Assembly (NCBI GenBank): GCA_030824295.1
Contig: JAVBYA010000501.1
Span: 1-5,803, forward strand
DNA: 5,803 nucleotides
From: Bacteroidota bacterium
GTDB taxonomy: Bacteria > Bacteroidota > Ignavibacteria > UBA10030 > UBA8401
Direction of reading: 5' to 3'
Shown: piece after piece, positions 1 to 5,803 of the stretch
Layout of the letters: each line of letters opens with the position of its first letter
Numbering within the stretch: the stretch's first letter is position 1
Translations under genes and position numbers: made by a program
Notes under the pieces: generated by a model
Told to the model about the DNA's origin: nothing
Databases searched by the model: none
What the model saw: only the letters and a program-made list of their open reading frames with translations

Positions 1-828
1 ACCGGTAACGTGGACCATCGCGGTGCGCCGACCGGCAACGCGGACCTGAATCCAGAACAGACCATCAGCGGTGAGATCGGACTGCAACAGCAGTTGACCG
101 ATGATATGAGCATCGACGTTACCGCATACCTCCGCGATATCCGCAACCTGACCGGTTCGCGTGCGGACCAGATCCCGATCGGCGGCGGCTTCGCTTCCCG
201 CGCCTATACGAAGTATGTGAACAGCGACTTTGGTTTCGTCCGCGGCTTCATCGTCTCGCTCGACAAACGGTTCGCGCAGGGAATGACGCTCGGCATCGAC
301 TACACATTCCAGATCGCAAAGGGGAGCGCCTCCGATCCGAACCAGGCGCGCAACCAGGTGGCCGGCGGACAACTTCCGGAAGTTCAGCTGACCGCACTGG
401 GCTGGGACCAACGGCATACATTGAACGCCATCTTCTCCTACTCCGAAGAGACGTGGGGCGGAAGTTTCATCAGTCAATACGGCAGCGGCACACCGTACAC
501 GCCCGAAGTGACGAAGGATGTGACGGTCTTCCTGACGAACTCCGAGATCAAGCCGGTCTATTTCAATACCGACGTCCGTATCTACAAGAACATCGCGCTT
601 GATGCGCTCAAGATCACCATCTTTGCCCGTGTCAACAACATCTTCGACATCAAGAACGAGGTCGGCGTATACGGCGATACAGGACGTGCAGGGGAGACCC
701 GCTACATCGGTATCGCAGAGCAGACGGGCCAGCGTGAGTATATCAACACCATCAGCGATTATTTCACTGTTCCCACGAACTACTCCGAACCGCGCCGTAT
801 CGAAGTCGGAACAACCGTAGAATTTTAA
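1..828 (+). CDS. TonB-dependent receptor, C-terminal part of the beta-barrel (5' end outside window)
   Basis: The reading frame is open from base 1, so the GTG at 10 is an internal codon and not the start. The 275 visible residues are the last part of an outer-membrane active-transport barrel, which takes up a ligand using energy from TonB-ExbBD. Seen in the sequence: GNADLNPEQT near residues 12-21, matching the GNxxLxPE signature of these receptors; alternating amphipathic strands; DQRHTLN at 136-142; SGTPYTP near 162-168; RVNNIFD, a typical late-barrel strand, near 211-217; and a C-terminal Phe (GTTVEF), as expected for barrel insertion by BAM. The plug domain, any carboxypeptidase-like N-terminal extension and the signal peptide lie upstream, so the subfamily (SusC-like, Oar-like or other) and the substrate cannot be judged. 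The TAA stop is 12 bases before the next gene, which suggests co-transcription. The family call is firm; the substrate is unknown. Confidence 0.9.
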   Translation, partial: TGNVDHRGAPTGNADLNPEQTISGEIGLQQQLTDDMSIDVTAYLRDIRNLTGSRADQIPIGGGFASRAYTKYVNSDFGFVRGFIVSLDKRFAQGMTLGIDYTFQIAKGSASDPNQARNQVAGGQLPEVQLTALGWDQRHTLNAIFSYSEETWGGSFISQYGSGTPYTPEVTKDVTVFLTNSEIKPVYFNTDVRIYKNIALDALKITIFARVNNIFDIKNEVGVYGDTGRAGETRYIGIAEQTGQREYINTISDYFTVPTNYSEPRRIEVGTTVEF

Positions 829-830
829 TC

Positions 831-834
831 AGGG
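831..834 (+). promoter_or_regulatory. Weak Shine-Dalgarno-like site for the large exported protein
   Basis: AGGG sits six bases before the ATG at 841, within the 12-base gap after the receptor stop codon. It is a modest match. Many Bacteroidota-related organisms rely little on Shine-Dalgarno pairing. The signal peptide that begins exactly at this ATG supports the start better than this site does. Confidence 0.4.
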
Positions 835-840
835 ATACCT

Positions 841-3800
841 ATGAACGCCAAACGAAATTACATTTGGACCGTCCTGCTCATTGTCCTGTCCGTGCAGGTC
901 TTCCCGCAAGCTTCCGGGCCGAGCTATTACCGCTCTTCCGTGCATAATGCCAATCGTGTGAAAACGGTGTTCGGCAACTGGGGCGTCATCGGCCAGCCGG
1001 TCGATACGCGTCCGCGCGGTGCGTGGATCTATTCGTCCAACGGTTATCTCGGCGATGTGTCGATCCTGGTCGCAGCCGAAGTGAAGGCCGGTGCGAAGAA
1101 ATTCCAGACCGTTATCGGCACACCGGTCGCACGTCCTGCCTCGATCCATGATTATGCTCCGGACGGGATCTCTCGCTGGACCTTCATGCCGGTGGACGGA
1201 TATTTCAATCCGCTCAGCCAAAGCATTGCAATGAGCGATGATAAGAACACCTGGCCGGTGCAATGGCCTGATAAGTTGGGTGATGCCGTCGATCCGGGGT
1301 GGCAGGGTTCATGGAACGGCTACTTCGGTAAGCGCGTCAGCGCTAACCAGGAGAGCTTCTATGTGATGGATGATAATAATGACCAGCGGTTCAACTTCGC
1401 AGAGTTCAATCCGGACAGTATCGCATTCAAACCGGATTCCACGAACATCAACCGCTCTGGTCTTGGTCTGGAAGTGAAAGTGCGCGGTCTGCAGTGGACA
1501 CAATTCCTCGCGCAGGATAACATCTTCTTCCTGTACGAGATCGAGAACAAGAGCACCACCAACTATGACCGTGTCGCATTCGGTATGCTTGTCGGCACAC
1601 TTGTCGGTGTGACCGGAACGCAGTTCTTCACGGAAGCGGATGATGACTGGTCGTTCTACAGTGTTGATGAGAACATCACCTACACTGGCGACATCCCGGG
1701 AATGCAGAACCCGTTCTGGCAGGGACCGGTCGGTCTCGTCGGATATGCATTCCTCGAAAGTCCGGGTAACCCGTATGACGGTATCGACAATGACGGAGAC
1801 GTCCCGAAATACCATCTGAATCCGACCACACAGCTGTTCAAGGCGACCGACTTCGATTCCACGCAGATCTTTCCGGGACAGAACCTGGTGTTGATCGCCA
1901 ACGATTTCTCCAGAACGGTCGTGCCGATGCCGAATGCCGTCACTACTTTTACCACACGCGGCGGAACGGTCACCATCACTCCCGGTGTGACCAAATTGGT
2001 CGAAGGGAACAGGGTCGTCGTGCTGAGCGATACGATCGTCAATCCGAACGCCTATGACGGTATCGATAACGATCTGGACGGCGTGATCGACGAGAATTTC
2101 TCGCTGCATTACCGTCAGATCAAAGTGGACCCGGTCAGCAAGAAATATCTCATTAACATCCTCCGGCCGGTCCATCATGCTGAATATTCCCCGGCGTTCA
2201 CCGGCGGTCCGCTCTCCATGGTCGACGAGCGCCGCGATGACGGCGTGGATAACGATAATGACTGGGATGTGCGGTATGATGACGTCGGTCAAGACGGTCT
2301 TTCCGGCACGGGCGATACAGGGGAGAAGAACTCCATCCCGAGTCCCGGCGAACCGAATTTCGATCAGCTTGACATCAATGAATCCGATCAGATCGGTCTG
2401 ACCAGCTTCTATTATTTCGCACCGTCGCGCGACGTTCCGCTCGGCAATGATGCCGAGATGTGGAAACTGATGCAGCCCGGCACATTCTCCGTACCGTCCA
2501 ACATCGAGAACAACGTCCCTGTAGGCGGTGCCGACGGCGACTTCATCTATGCCTCCGGTTACTTCCCGCTGCTGTCCAAGAAGACCGAACGCTTCTCGCT
2601 CGCACTGGTCTACGGCGGCGGTATCGGCGGATCGGTCCAGGACAATATCAACGATCTGGTGAAACATAAACAGACGGTACAGAAGATCTATGATGCGAAC
2701 TATCAGTTCGCCATCGCTCCGGAACCGGTGCCGACACTCACTGCTGTAGCAGAGGACGGTAAAGTCCTTCTGTATTGGGACCGCAAATCGGAAGATGCCA
2801 TCGATCCGGTGTTCAAGATCAAGGACTTCCAGGGATACAAGATCTATAAAGCGACCGACTACGAGTTCAACGATGCGTACTCTGTAACGGATGCGAACGG
2901 TATCCGCAAAGGGTTCAAACCGACATTCCAGTTCGATCTGAAGGATACCATCGACGGATATTACCGTGCTCCGGAATCCGTATTCAACGATGCAGCCGGT
3001 TTCACATACTTCCTGGGGAAGAATACCGGTCTCCAGCATGATACCGTGGATACCGAGGTGATGAACGGGAAGACATATTATTACGTCATCGTCGCCTATG
3101 ACGCCGGTAACGACTCCTCCGGTATCTTCCCGTCGGAGAACGGCTGGAAGATCGACATCGATCAGGCAGGACGCGTCCGCGGTGCATCGCAGAACGTCGC
3201 CATCGTCACGCCGGGGAAGAAGGCCGCCGGGTACACGGCGCCACCGTCCTCCACCAAACTGACCGCTCAGCCGGGTGTGACCGGGAACGGTAATGTCTAT
3301 TTCAATGTCATCGATGGATCGAAGATCACCGGAAACACTTACGAAATTGCATTCAGCGATACCCGTGACAGCGGCAAACTCTCTCCGGTGACGACAACAT
3401 ACACTGTCCGGGATACCACGTGGTATACCGGTACATTCACTCCGGGAAAAGTGGATAATATCGCATCCCGGCTCCCCAGAACGAATCTGGTTCCCGGAAC
3501 GGTCTCCATCTTCCAATTGGATGGTTCGCTGGTCGATACATCCAAATACAGCATCCACTACGAACGAGGGACCATCCAGGCGAAGAACCGGTATGACCTG
3601 CAGGCGGATACGAACAATCTGAAACGGTACTCCATCCGATATCAATACTATCCGGTGTATCGGAGCCCGTACATCAACGGCAGTCCGTTCGTGAACGAGA
3701 CCTACGATACCGACATCTTTGACGGCGTCCAGCTCCATTTCGAGAACAAATGGCCGGAACTGACAGGCAAGATCAACCTGGTCGATTCATTGACAAAATG

Positions 3801-4602
3801 GAACACCGGGACCAAGGCCTACGGCTTCCAATTCTCGACCATCGATCAGGATATCGACGGTAATGGTGCGAATGAGATCGCAACAGCATACGCAGCGGAT
3901 TATGACATCCATTTCTCGAATACCGTCATCGATTCCACGACCGGGATCTATGGGTTCCCGAAAATTCCGATCAACTTCTCTGTGCGGAATATCACTGATA
4001 ATAAACGCGTAGAGATCTACTGGAACGATAATCTTAATGTCGGTCAGCTCTCAAACACGGATCAATTCCTATTCTTCGAACGGGATGCGAAGGATTCGCT
4101 TCGCTACACATGGACCATCACATTCCTGAATCCCACGTGGTGGCAGGATAATACCAGGGATACCATCCTTTCGTTCGTACCGGGCGATTCCCTGAAGATC
4201 CGCACGATGAAATCGTTCCGTAAAGGGGATGTGTACGTATTCAAAACCGAAAAACCGAGGATCGTCACTTCCTCCATTTCACCGTCACTCTCCAATATCA
4301 GGGTCGTTCCCAATCCATACGTGGTGCAGGCAACATGGGAAACACCTCCCGCCGCCGGTACATTCGGCCGCGGCGGCCGGAAGATCGAATTCCAGAATGT
4401 TCCGGTCGGTTCGGTCATCTCCATCTACACTTCTCGCGGTGAACATATCAGGACCTTGCGCCATGAAGGTTCGATCCATAATGGCACAGTGGGATGGGAT
4501 GTGAAGACCAAGGAGAACCTGGATGTTGCGTACGGTGTGTACTTCTATGTTGTGGAATCATCCGCCGGAACGAAGACCGGTAAGATCGCGGTGATCAAAT
4601 AA
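841..4602 (+). CDS. Very large exported protein with a T9SS-type C-terminal sorting/FlgD-like domain
   Basis: A 1253-residue protein of unknown specific function, predicted to be exported and probably held at the cell surface. Residues 1 to about 24 look like a signal peptide: K4/R5, then a hydrophobic run ending near FPQAS. An EF-hand-like loop (D177, N179, D181, N185, E188) follows a Trp/Gly-rich region. Three D-G-[IV]-D-N-D-x-D motifs lie at 313-320, 406-413 and 467-474, and DQIGLTSF at 516-523. Residues 627-757 resemble a fibronectin type III domain (LLYWD, GYKIYKA, YYYVIVAYDAG). A second acidic loop (D1002, D1004, D1006, G1007, N1008) precedes the final domain. From about 1152 to the end, NIRVVPNPY, IEFQNVPVG, IYTSRGE, VAYGVYFYVVE and terminal GKIAVIK match the type A sorting/FlgD-like Ig fold of FCB bacteria. 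The gene starts just after a TonB-dependent receptor and precedes a PorV-like gene. No catalytic motif was recognised. An adhesin, binding or scaffold role is more likely than an enzyme, but this is inference. Confidence 0.9.
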   Translation: MNAKRNYIWTVLLIVLSVQVFPQASGPSYYRSSVHNANRVKTVFGNWGVIGQPVDTRPRGAWIYSSNGYLGDVSILVAAEVKAGAKKFQTVIGTPVARPASIHDYAPDGISRWTFMPVDGYFNPLSQSIAMSDDKNTWPVQWPDKLGDAVDPGWQGSWNGYFGKRVSANQESFYVMDDNNDQRFNFAEFNPDSIAFKPDSTNINRSGLGLEVKVRGLQWTQFLAQDNIFFLYEIENKSTTNYDRVAFGMLVGTLVGVTGTQFFTEADDDWSFYSVDENITYTGDIPGMQNPFWQGPVGLVGYAFLESPGNPYDGIDNDGDVPKYHLNPTTQLFKATDFDSTQIFPGQNLVLIANDFSRTVVPMPNAVTTFTTRGGTVTITPGVTKLVEGNRVVVLSDTIVNPNAYDGIDNDLDGVIDENFSLHYRQIKVDPVSKKYLINILRPVHHAEYSPAFTGGPLSMVDERRDDGVDNDNDWDVRYDDVGQDGLSGTGDTGEKNSIPSPGEPNFDQLDINESDQIGLTSFYYFAPSRDVPLGNDAEMWKLMQPGTFSVPSNIENNVPVGGADGDFIYASGYFPLLSKKTERFSLALVYGGGIGGSVQDNINDLVKHKQTVQKIYDANYQFAIAPEPVPTLTAVAEDGKVLLYWDRKSEDAIDPVFKIKDFQGYKIYKATDYEFNDAYSVTDANGIRKGFKPTFQFDLKDTIDGYYRAPESVFNDAAGFTYFLGKNTGLQHDTVDTEVMNGKTYYYVIVAYDAGNDSSGIFPSENGWKIDIDQAGRVRGASQNVAIVTPGKKAAGYTAPPSSTKLTAQPGVTGNGNVYFNVIDGSKITGNTYEIAFSDTRDSGKLSPVTTTYTVRDTTWYTGTFTPGKVDNIASRLPRTNLVPGTVSIFQLDGSLVDTSKYSIHYERGTIQAKNRYDLQADTNNLKRYSIRYQYYPVYRSPYINGSPFVNETYDTDIFDGVQLHFENKWPELTGKINLVDSLTKWNTGTKAYGFQFSTIDQDIDGNGANEIATAYAADYDIHFSNTVIDSTTGIYGFPKIPINFSVRNITDNKRVEIYWNDNLNVGQLSNTDQFLFFERDAKDSLRYTWTITFLNPTWWQDNTRDTILSFVPGDSLKIRTMKSFRKGDVYVFKTEKPRIVTSSISPSLSNIRVVPNPYVVQATWETPPAAGTFGRGGRKIEFQNVPVGSVISIYTSRGEHIRTLRHEGSIHNGTVGWDVKTKENLDVAYGVYFYVVESSAGTKTGKIAVIK
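1774..2262 (+). repeat. Three degenerate copies of a DGxDNDxD acidic motif within the large protein
   Basis: The copies begin at 1774 (YDGIDNDGD), 2053 (YDGIDNDLDGVIDE) and 2236 (DDGVDNDND), 93 and 61 codons apart. The first two share 14 identical leading bases (TATGACGGTATCGA) and then diverge at third positions. The second copy closely resembles the MopE-type putative metal-binding motif (DGxDNDCDGxxDE), with Leu in place of the Cys. Calcium or other metal binding is inferred from the spacing of Asp and Asn residues. Confidence 0.6.
4294..4599 (+). other. Region encoding the T9SS-type C-terminal domain of the large protein
   Basis: This segment encodes residues 1152-1253. It starts with NIRVVPNPY, contains a Gly/Arg-rich turn (GTFGRGGRK), then IEFQNVPVG, SIYTSRGEHIRTL, VGWDVKTKENLDVAYGVY and terminal GKIAVIK. 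In T9SS-bearing bacteria such domains direct passage through the outer-membrane translocon and are often cleaved and replaced by a surface anchor. A FlgD-like Ig fold is the structural alternative; the two descriptions overlap. No T9SS core component (SprA, PorU, GldKLMN) is in the window, so use of this route is inferred. Confidence 0.75.
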
Positions 4603-4634
4603 TCATCATGACAATGTTGAATCAGACCCAAATC

Positions 4635-4639
4635 GGGAG
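4635..4639 (+). promoter_or_regulatory. Shine-Dalgarno-like site for the PorV-family gene
   Basis: GGGAG lies six bases before the ATG at 4646, in the 43-base gap after the large gene. Spacing is good, and the site supports the start that gives a complete signal peptide. I see no promoter or terminator hairpin in this gap, in keeping with co-transcription. Confidence 0.6.
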
Positions 4640-4645
4640 CGCAGT

Positions 4646-5656
4646 ATGAAAAAGATCCTTCTTCTGACCATCGTTGCCGGACTGCTCAGCACAGCGGCTA
4701 CGGCCCAAACAAAGGTCGGCACCTCTGCCGCACCGTTCCTCGGTATCTCCGTCGGACCGCGCGGCGTCGCACTCGGCGGTGCGTTCGTGGCGATCGCGAG
4801 CGATGCGTCGGCACTCTATTATAATCCGGGTGCCATCTCGCAGCCGGGATATTCACAGGTATTGGTCTCCCATACGGACTGGCTGGTGGAGACGGACTTG
4901 GACTGGGTCGGTGTGATGGTCAATCTCGGTGACGGGAGTGCGGTGGGGGTGAGCGTGACCCAATTAAACTACGGCGAAGAGATGCTCACCACAGAGCTGG
5001 ACCAAATGGGAGGAGATGAGACATGGTCGGCGGCAGATCTGTCGGTCGGACTCACCTATGCCCGTAACCTGACCGATAAATTCTCCATCGGCGGTACCGG
5101 AAAATACATTCAGCAGAAGATCTATAATGTCTCTGCCAGTTCGTTCGCATTGGATATCGGTCTGAAGTATGTCACCGATTTCAATGGTTTGACGATCGGT
5201 ATGAGCATTTCCAATTTCGGTGCGGATATGCGCCTGGACGGGAAGGATCTCTACAATAACTATGATGCGCTGCCTGATCAAGCAGGCAATAACGGGACCA
5301 TCGTTTCCGTCCTGAAGACCGAGGATTGGCCGTTGCCGCTGCTGTTCCGAGCCGGTATCTCAATGGATGCATTCCGTTCGGATGAGATGAGCCTGGTGGT
5401 TGCAGCGGATGCGCTGCGTCCCAGCGACAGCGCGGAGATCCTGAATGTGGGCGGGGAGTTCTCATGGCGGGACATGGTCTTCATCCGCGGCGGTCTGAAA
5501 TCGCTCTTTTTGCCCGAACGGGAAGAGACGTTCACCCTCGGCGCCGGAGCAAAATATGAGGTTTCCGGGGCAAATATCGTTTCTTTCGACTTTTCCCACC
5601 AGGAATTCGGCAAATTCGGCGGTATTCAGTCATTTGCGATAGGCGTCACCTTTTAA
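4646..5656 (+). CDS. PorV/PorQ-family outer-membrane beta-barrel protein
   Basis: A complete 336-residue outer-membrane protein of the PorV/PorQ (UPF0164) family, FadL-like in fold. PorV itself is the T9SS shuttle that collects CTD-bearing cargo at the translocon and delivers it to the attachment complex; other paralogues are uncharacterised. Residues 1-20 form a clear signal peptide (MKK, Leu-rich core, cleavage likely ATA|Q). The family's N-terminal hallmark follows at about 28-65: AAPFLGISVGPRGVALGGAF, then DASALYYNPGAIS. Further family-like segments are LSVGLTYARNLTDKFSIGG, GKYIQQKIY, and SNFGADMRLDGKDL before a loop near residues 200-225. The protein ends in amphipathic strands and a terminal Phe (AIGVTF), as expected for BAM-dependent insertion. 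The length is normal for the family. It follows a CTD-bearing gene, which favours a cargo-specific PorV-like partner, but whether it is the genome's main PorV or a dedicated paralogue cannot be decided here. Confidence 0.9.
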   Translation: MKKILLLTIVAGLLSTAATAQTKVGTSAAPFLGISVGPRGVALGGAFVAIASDASALYYNPGAISQPGYSQVLVSHTDWLVETDLDWVGVMVNLGDGSAVGVSVTQLNYGEEMLTTELDQMGGDETWSAADLSVGLTYARNLTDKFSIGGTGKYIQQKIYNVSASSFALDIGLKYVTDFNGLTIGMSISNFGADMRLDGKDLYNNYDALPDQAGNNGTIVSVLKTEDWPLPLLFRAGISMDAFRSDEMSLVVAADALRPSDSAEILNVGGEFSWRDMVFIRGGLKSLFLPEREETFTLGAGAKYEVSGANIVSFDFSHQEFGKFGGIQSFAIGVTF

Positions 5657-5658
5657 TT

Positions 5659-5690
5659 TTTGACTTTCATCCTCAATTTTAAGAACTTTG
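5659..5690 (+). promoter_or_regulatory. Candidate Bacteroidota-type promoter (TTTG / nAnnTTTG)
   Basis: TTTG at 5659-5662 and GAACTTTG at 5683-5690 are 20 bases apart. This fits the Bacteroidota primary-sigma pattern (TTTG near -33, TAnnTTTG near -7) at all but the first base of the -7 box. Transcription would start around 5695-5697, giving a leader of roughly 105-110 bases. TTGACT at 5660 also resembles a sigma-70 -35 box, but no good TATAAT follows at 16-18 bases. The lineage assignment on which this reading depends is itself inferred. Confidence 0.4.
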
Positions 5691-5791
5691 GCAAAGAAAG
5701 GAGTGTGCCACGGCCGAACATACTTGAGACTCTGCTATACCAGAACGCTTACACCGAAGTACCATAATCCACTACACCCAACACACATCAT

Positions 5792-5796
5792 AGGAG
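5792..5796 (+). promoter_or_regulatory. Shine-Dalgarno-like AGGAG for a gene starting just past the window
   Basis: AGGAG is followed by seven bases (TTACACT) to the window end, so a start codon at or near 5804 would have ideal spacing. It is the best ribosome-binding match in the window. The start itself is not visible. Confidence 0.5.
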
Positions 5797-5803
5797 TTAC
5801 ACT

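Larger units (their letters stand above)
5657..5803 (+). other. Non-coding interval and probable 5' leader of the next gene
   Basis: These 147 bases are visibly richer in A and T than the genes before them. No convincing gene or GC-rich hairpin with a T-tract is present, so I see no intrinsic terminator for the upstream unit. The first 35 bases carry a promoter-like pair. The last part, 5760-5792, has no G on this strand, an unstructured A/C-rich run ending in AGGAG. This looks like the leader of a gene starting just beyond the window. Confidence 0.55.

Noticed and set aside
10..12. GTG at 10 as the start of the first gene
   Set aside because: The frame is open back to base 1, and the product is plainly the late part of a TonB-dependent barrel with no signal peptide here. 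The true start must be far upstream.
829..1263. A 144-codon - strand frame over the start of the large gene
   Set aside because: It is the same codon-aligned mirror effect as the longer antisense frame. It runs over the signal-peptide coding region and has no ribosome site or recognisable product.
2177..2669. Short + strand frames inside the large gene (69-74 codons)
   Set aside because: They lie wholly inside a well-supported gene in another frame, have Arg/Ser/Pro-rich out-of-frame composition, and lack ribosome sites.
1309..3738. An 809-codon open frame on the - strand opposite the large gene
   Set aside because: It is codon-aligned with the sense frame, so its stops correspond to sense TTA, CTA and TCA. 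The sense gene rarely uses those Leu and Ser codons, which leaves the opposite frame open by default. It ends at the sense TCA at 1309. Its translation is Ile/Val/Asp/Arg-rich with no domain features, while the sense protein has a signal peptide and clear domains.
4608..4649. A 13-codon ATG mini-ORF whose TGA overlaps the PorV-family ATG (ATGA)
   Set aside because: The overlap would suit translational coupling, but no Shine-Dalgarno precedes the ATG at 4608, and the peptide (MTMLNQTQIGSAV) has no leader-like feature. One short frame in a 43-base gap is expected by chance. It would deserve attention only if conserved in orthologues.
5657..5700. Intrinsic terminator after the PorV-family gene
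   Set aside because: There are T-runs near 5651-5661 and 5677-5680, but no GC-rich stem precedes them. CTTTGGCAAAG has only a one-base centre and cannot form a useful hairpin.
5657..5767. The PorV frame stays open for about 36 codons past its TAA; a small gene from TTG 5660 or GTG 5705 is conceivable
   Set aside because: The barrel already ends properly at a terminal Phe. AAAGGAG at 5697-5703 is too close to GTG 5705, and codons such as ATA and CTA are unlike the neighbouring genes. A run of this length is not rare by chance.
5703..5803. A frame from GTG 5703 open to the window end
   Set aside because: The codon before it gives no usable spacing to a ribosome site, it uses AGA, CTA and ATA unlike the three genes, and the translation lacks any protein-like pattern. 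The AGGAG at 5792 points to a start just past the window instead.

Overview
The window holds three genes on the + strand, in a compact row that reads as one transcription unit. The proteins suggest a member of the Fibrobacterota-Chlorobiota-Bacteroidota (FCB) superphylum with a Gram-negative envelope. My best guess is the Ignavibacteria/Kryptonia side or a neighbouring uncultured lineage. The reasons are a TonB-dependent receptor, a very large exported protein ending in a type IX secretion (T9SS)-like C-terminal domain, and a PorV/PorQ-family barrel, all in moderately GC-rich DNA. The lineage is an inference from protein style; no rRNA or other phylogenetic marker is present.

Layout. Bases 1-828 are the 3' end of a TonB-dependent receptor gene; its N-terminal plug and start lie upstream of the window. 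Twelve bases later a 1253-residue exported protein begins (841-4602). It has a signal peptide, aspartate-rich calcium- or metal-binding-like motifs, a fibronectin type III-like segment, and a C-terminal domain of about 100 residues of the type that T9SS uses for export and surface attachment. After a 43-base gap comes a complete 336-residue PorV/PorQ-family outer-membrane protein (4646-5656). The last 147 bases (5657-5803) are non-coding as far as I can tell. They contain a candidate Bacteroidota-type promoter and, at the very end, a Shine-Dalgarno-like AGGAG placed so that a start codon would fall just past base 5803.

How the genes may work together. The PorV family includes the T9SS shuttle that carries CTD-bearing cargo, so the large protein and the PorV-like barrel make sense as cargo and partner. 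The TonB-dependent receptor just upstream suggests that the cargo stays at the surface and works with nutrient uptake, loosely parallel to SusC/SusD but with a different kind of partner. That functional link is a hypothesis from gene order. Nothing in the window shows the substrate. No RNA genes, CRISPR arrays, insertion sequences or clear intrinsic terminators were seen.
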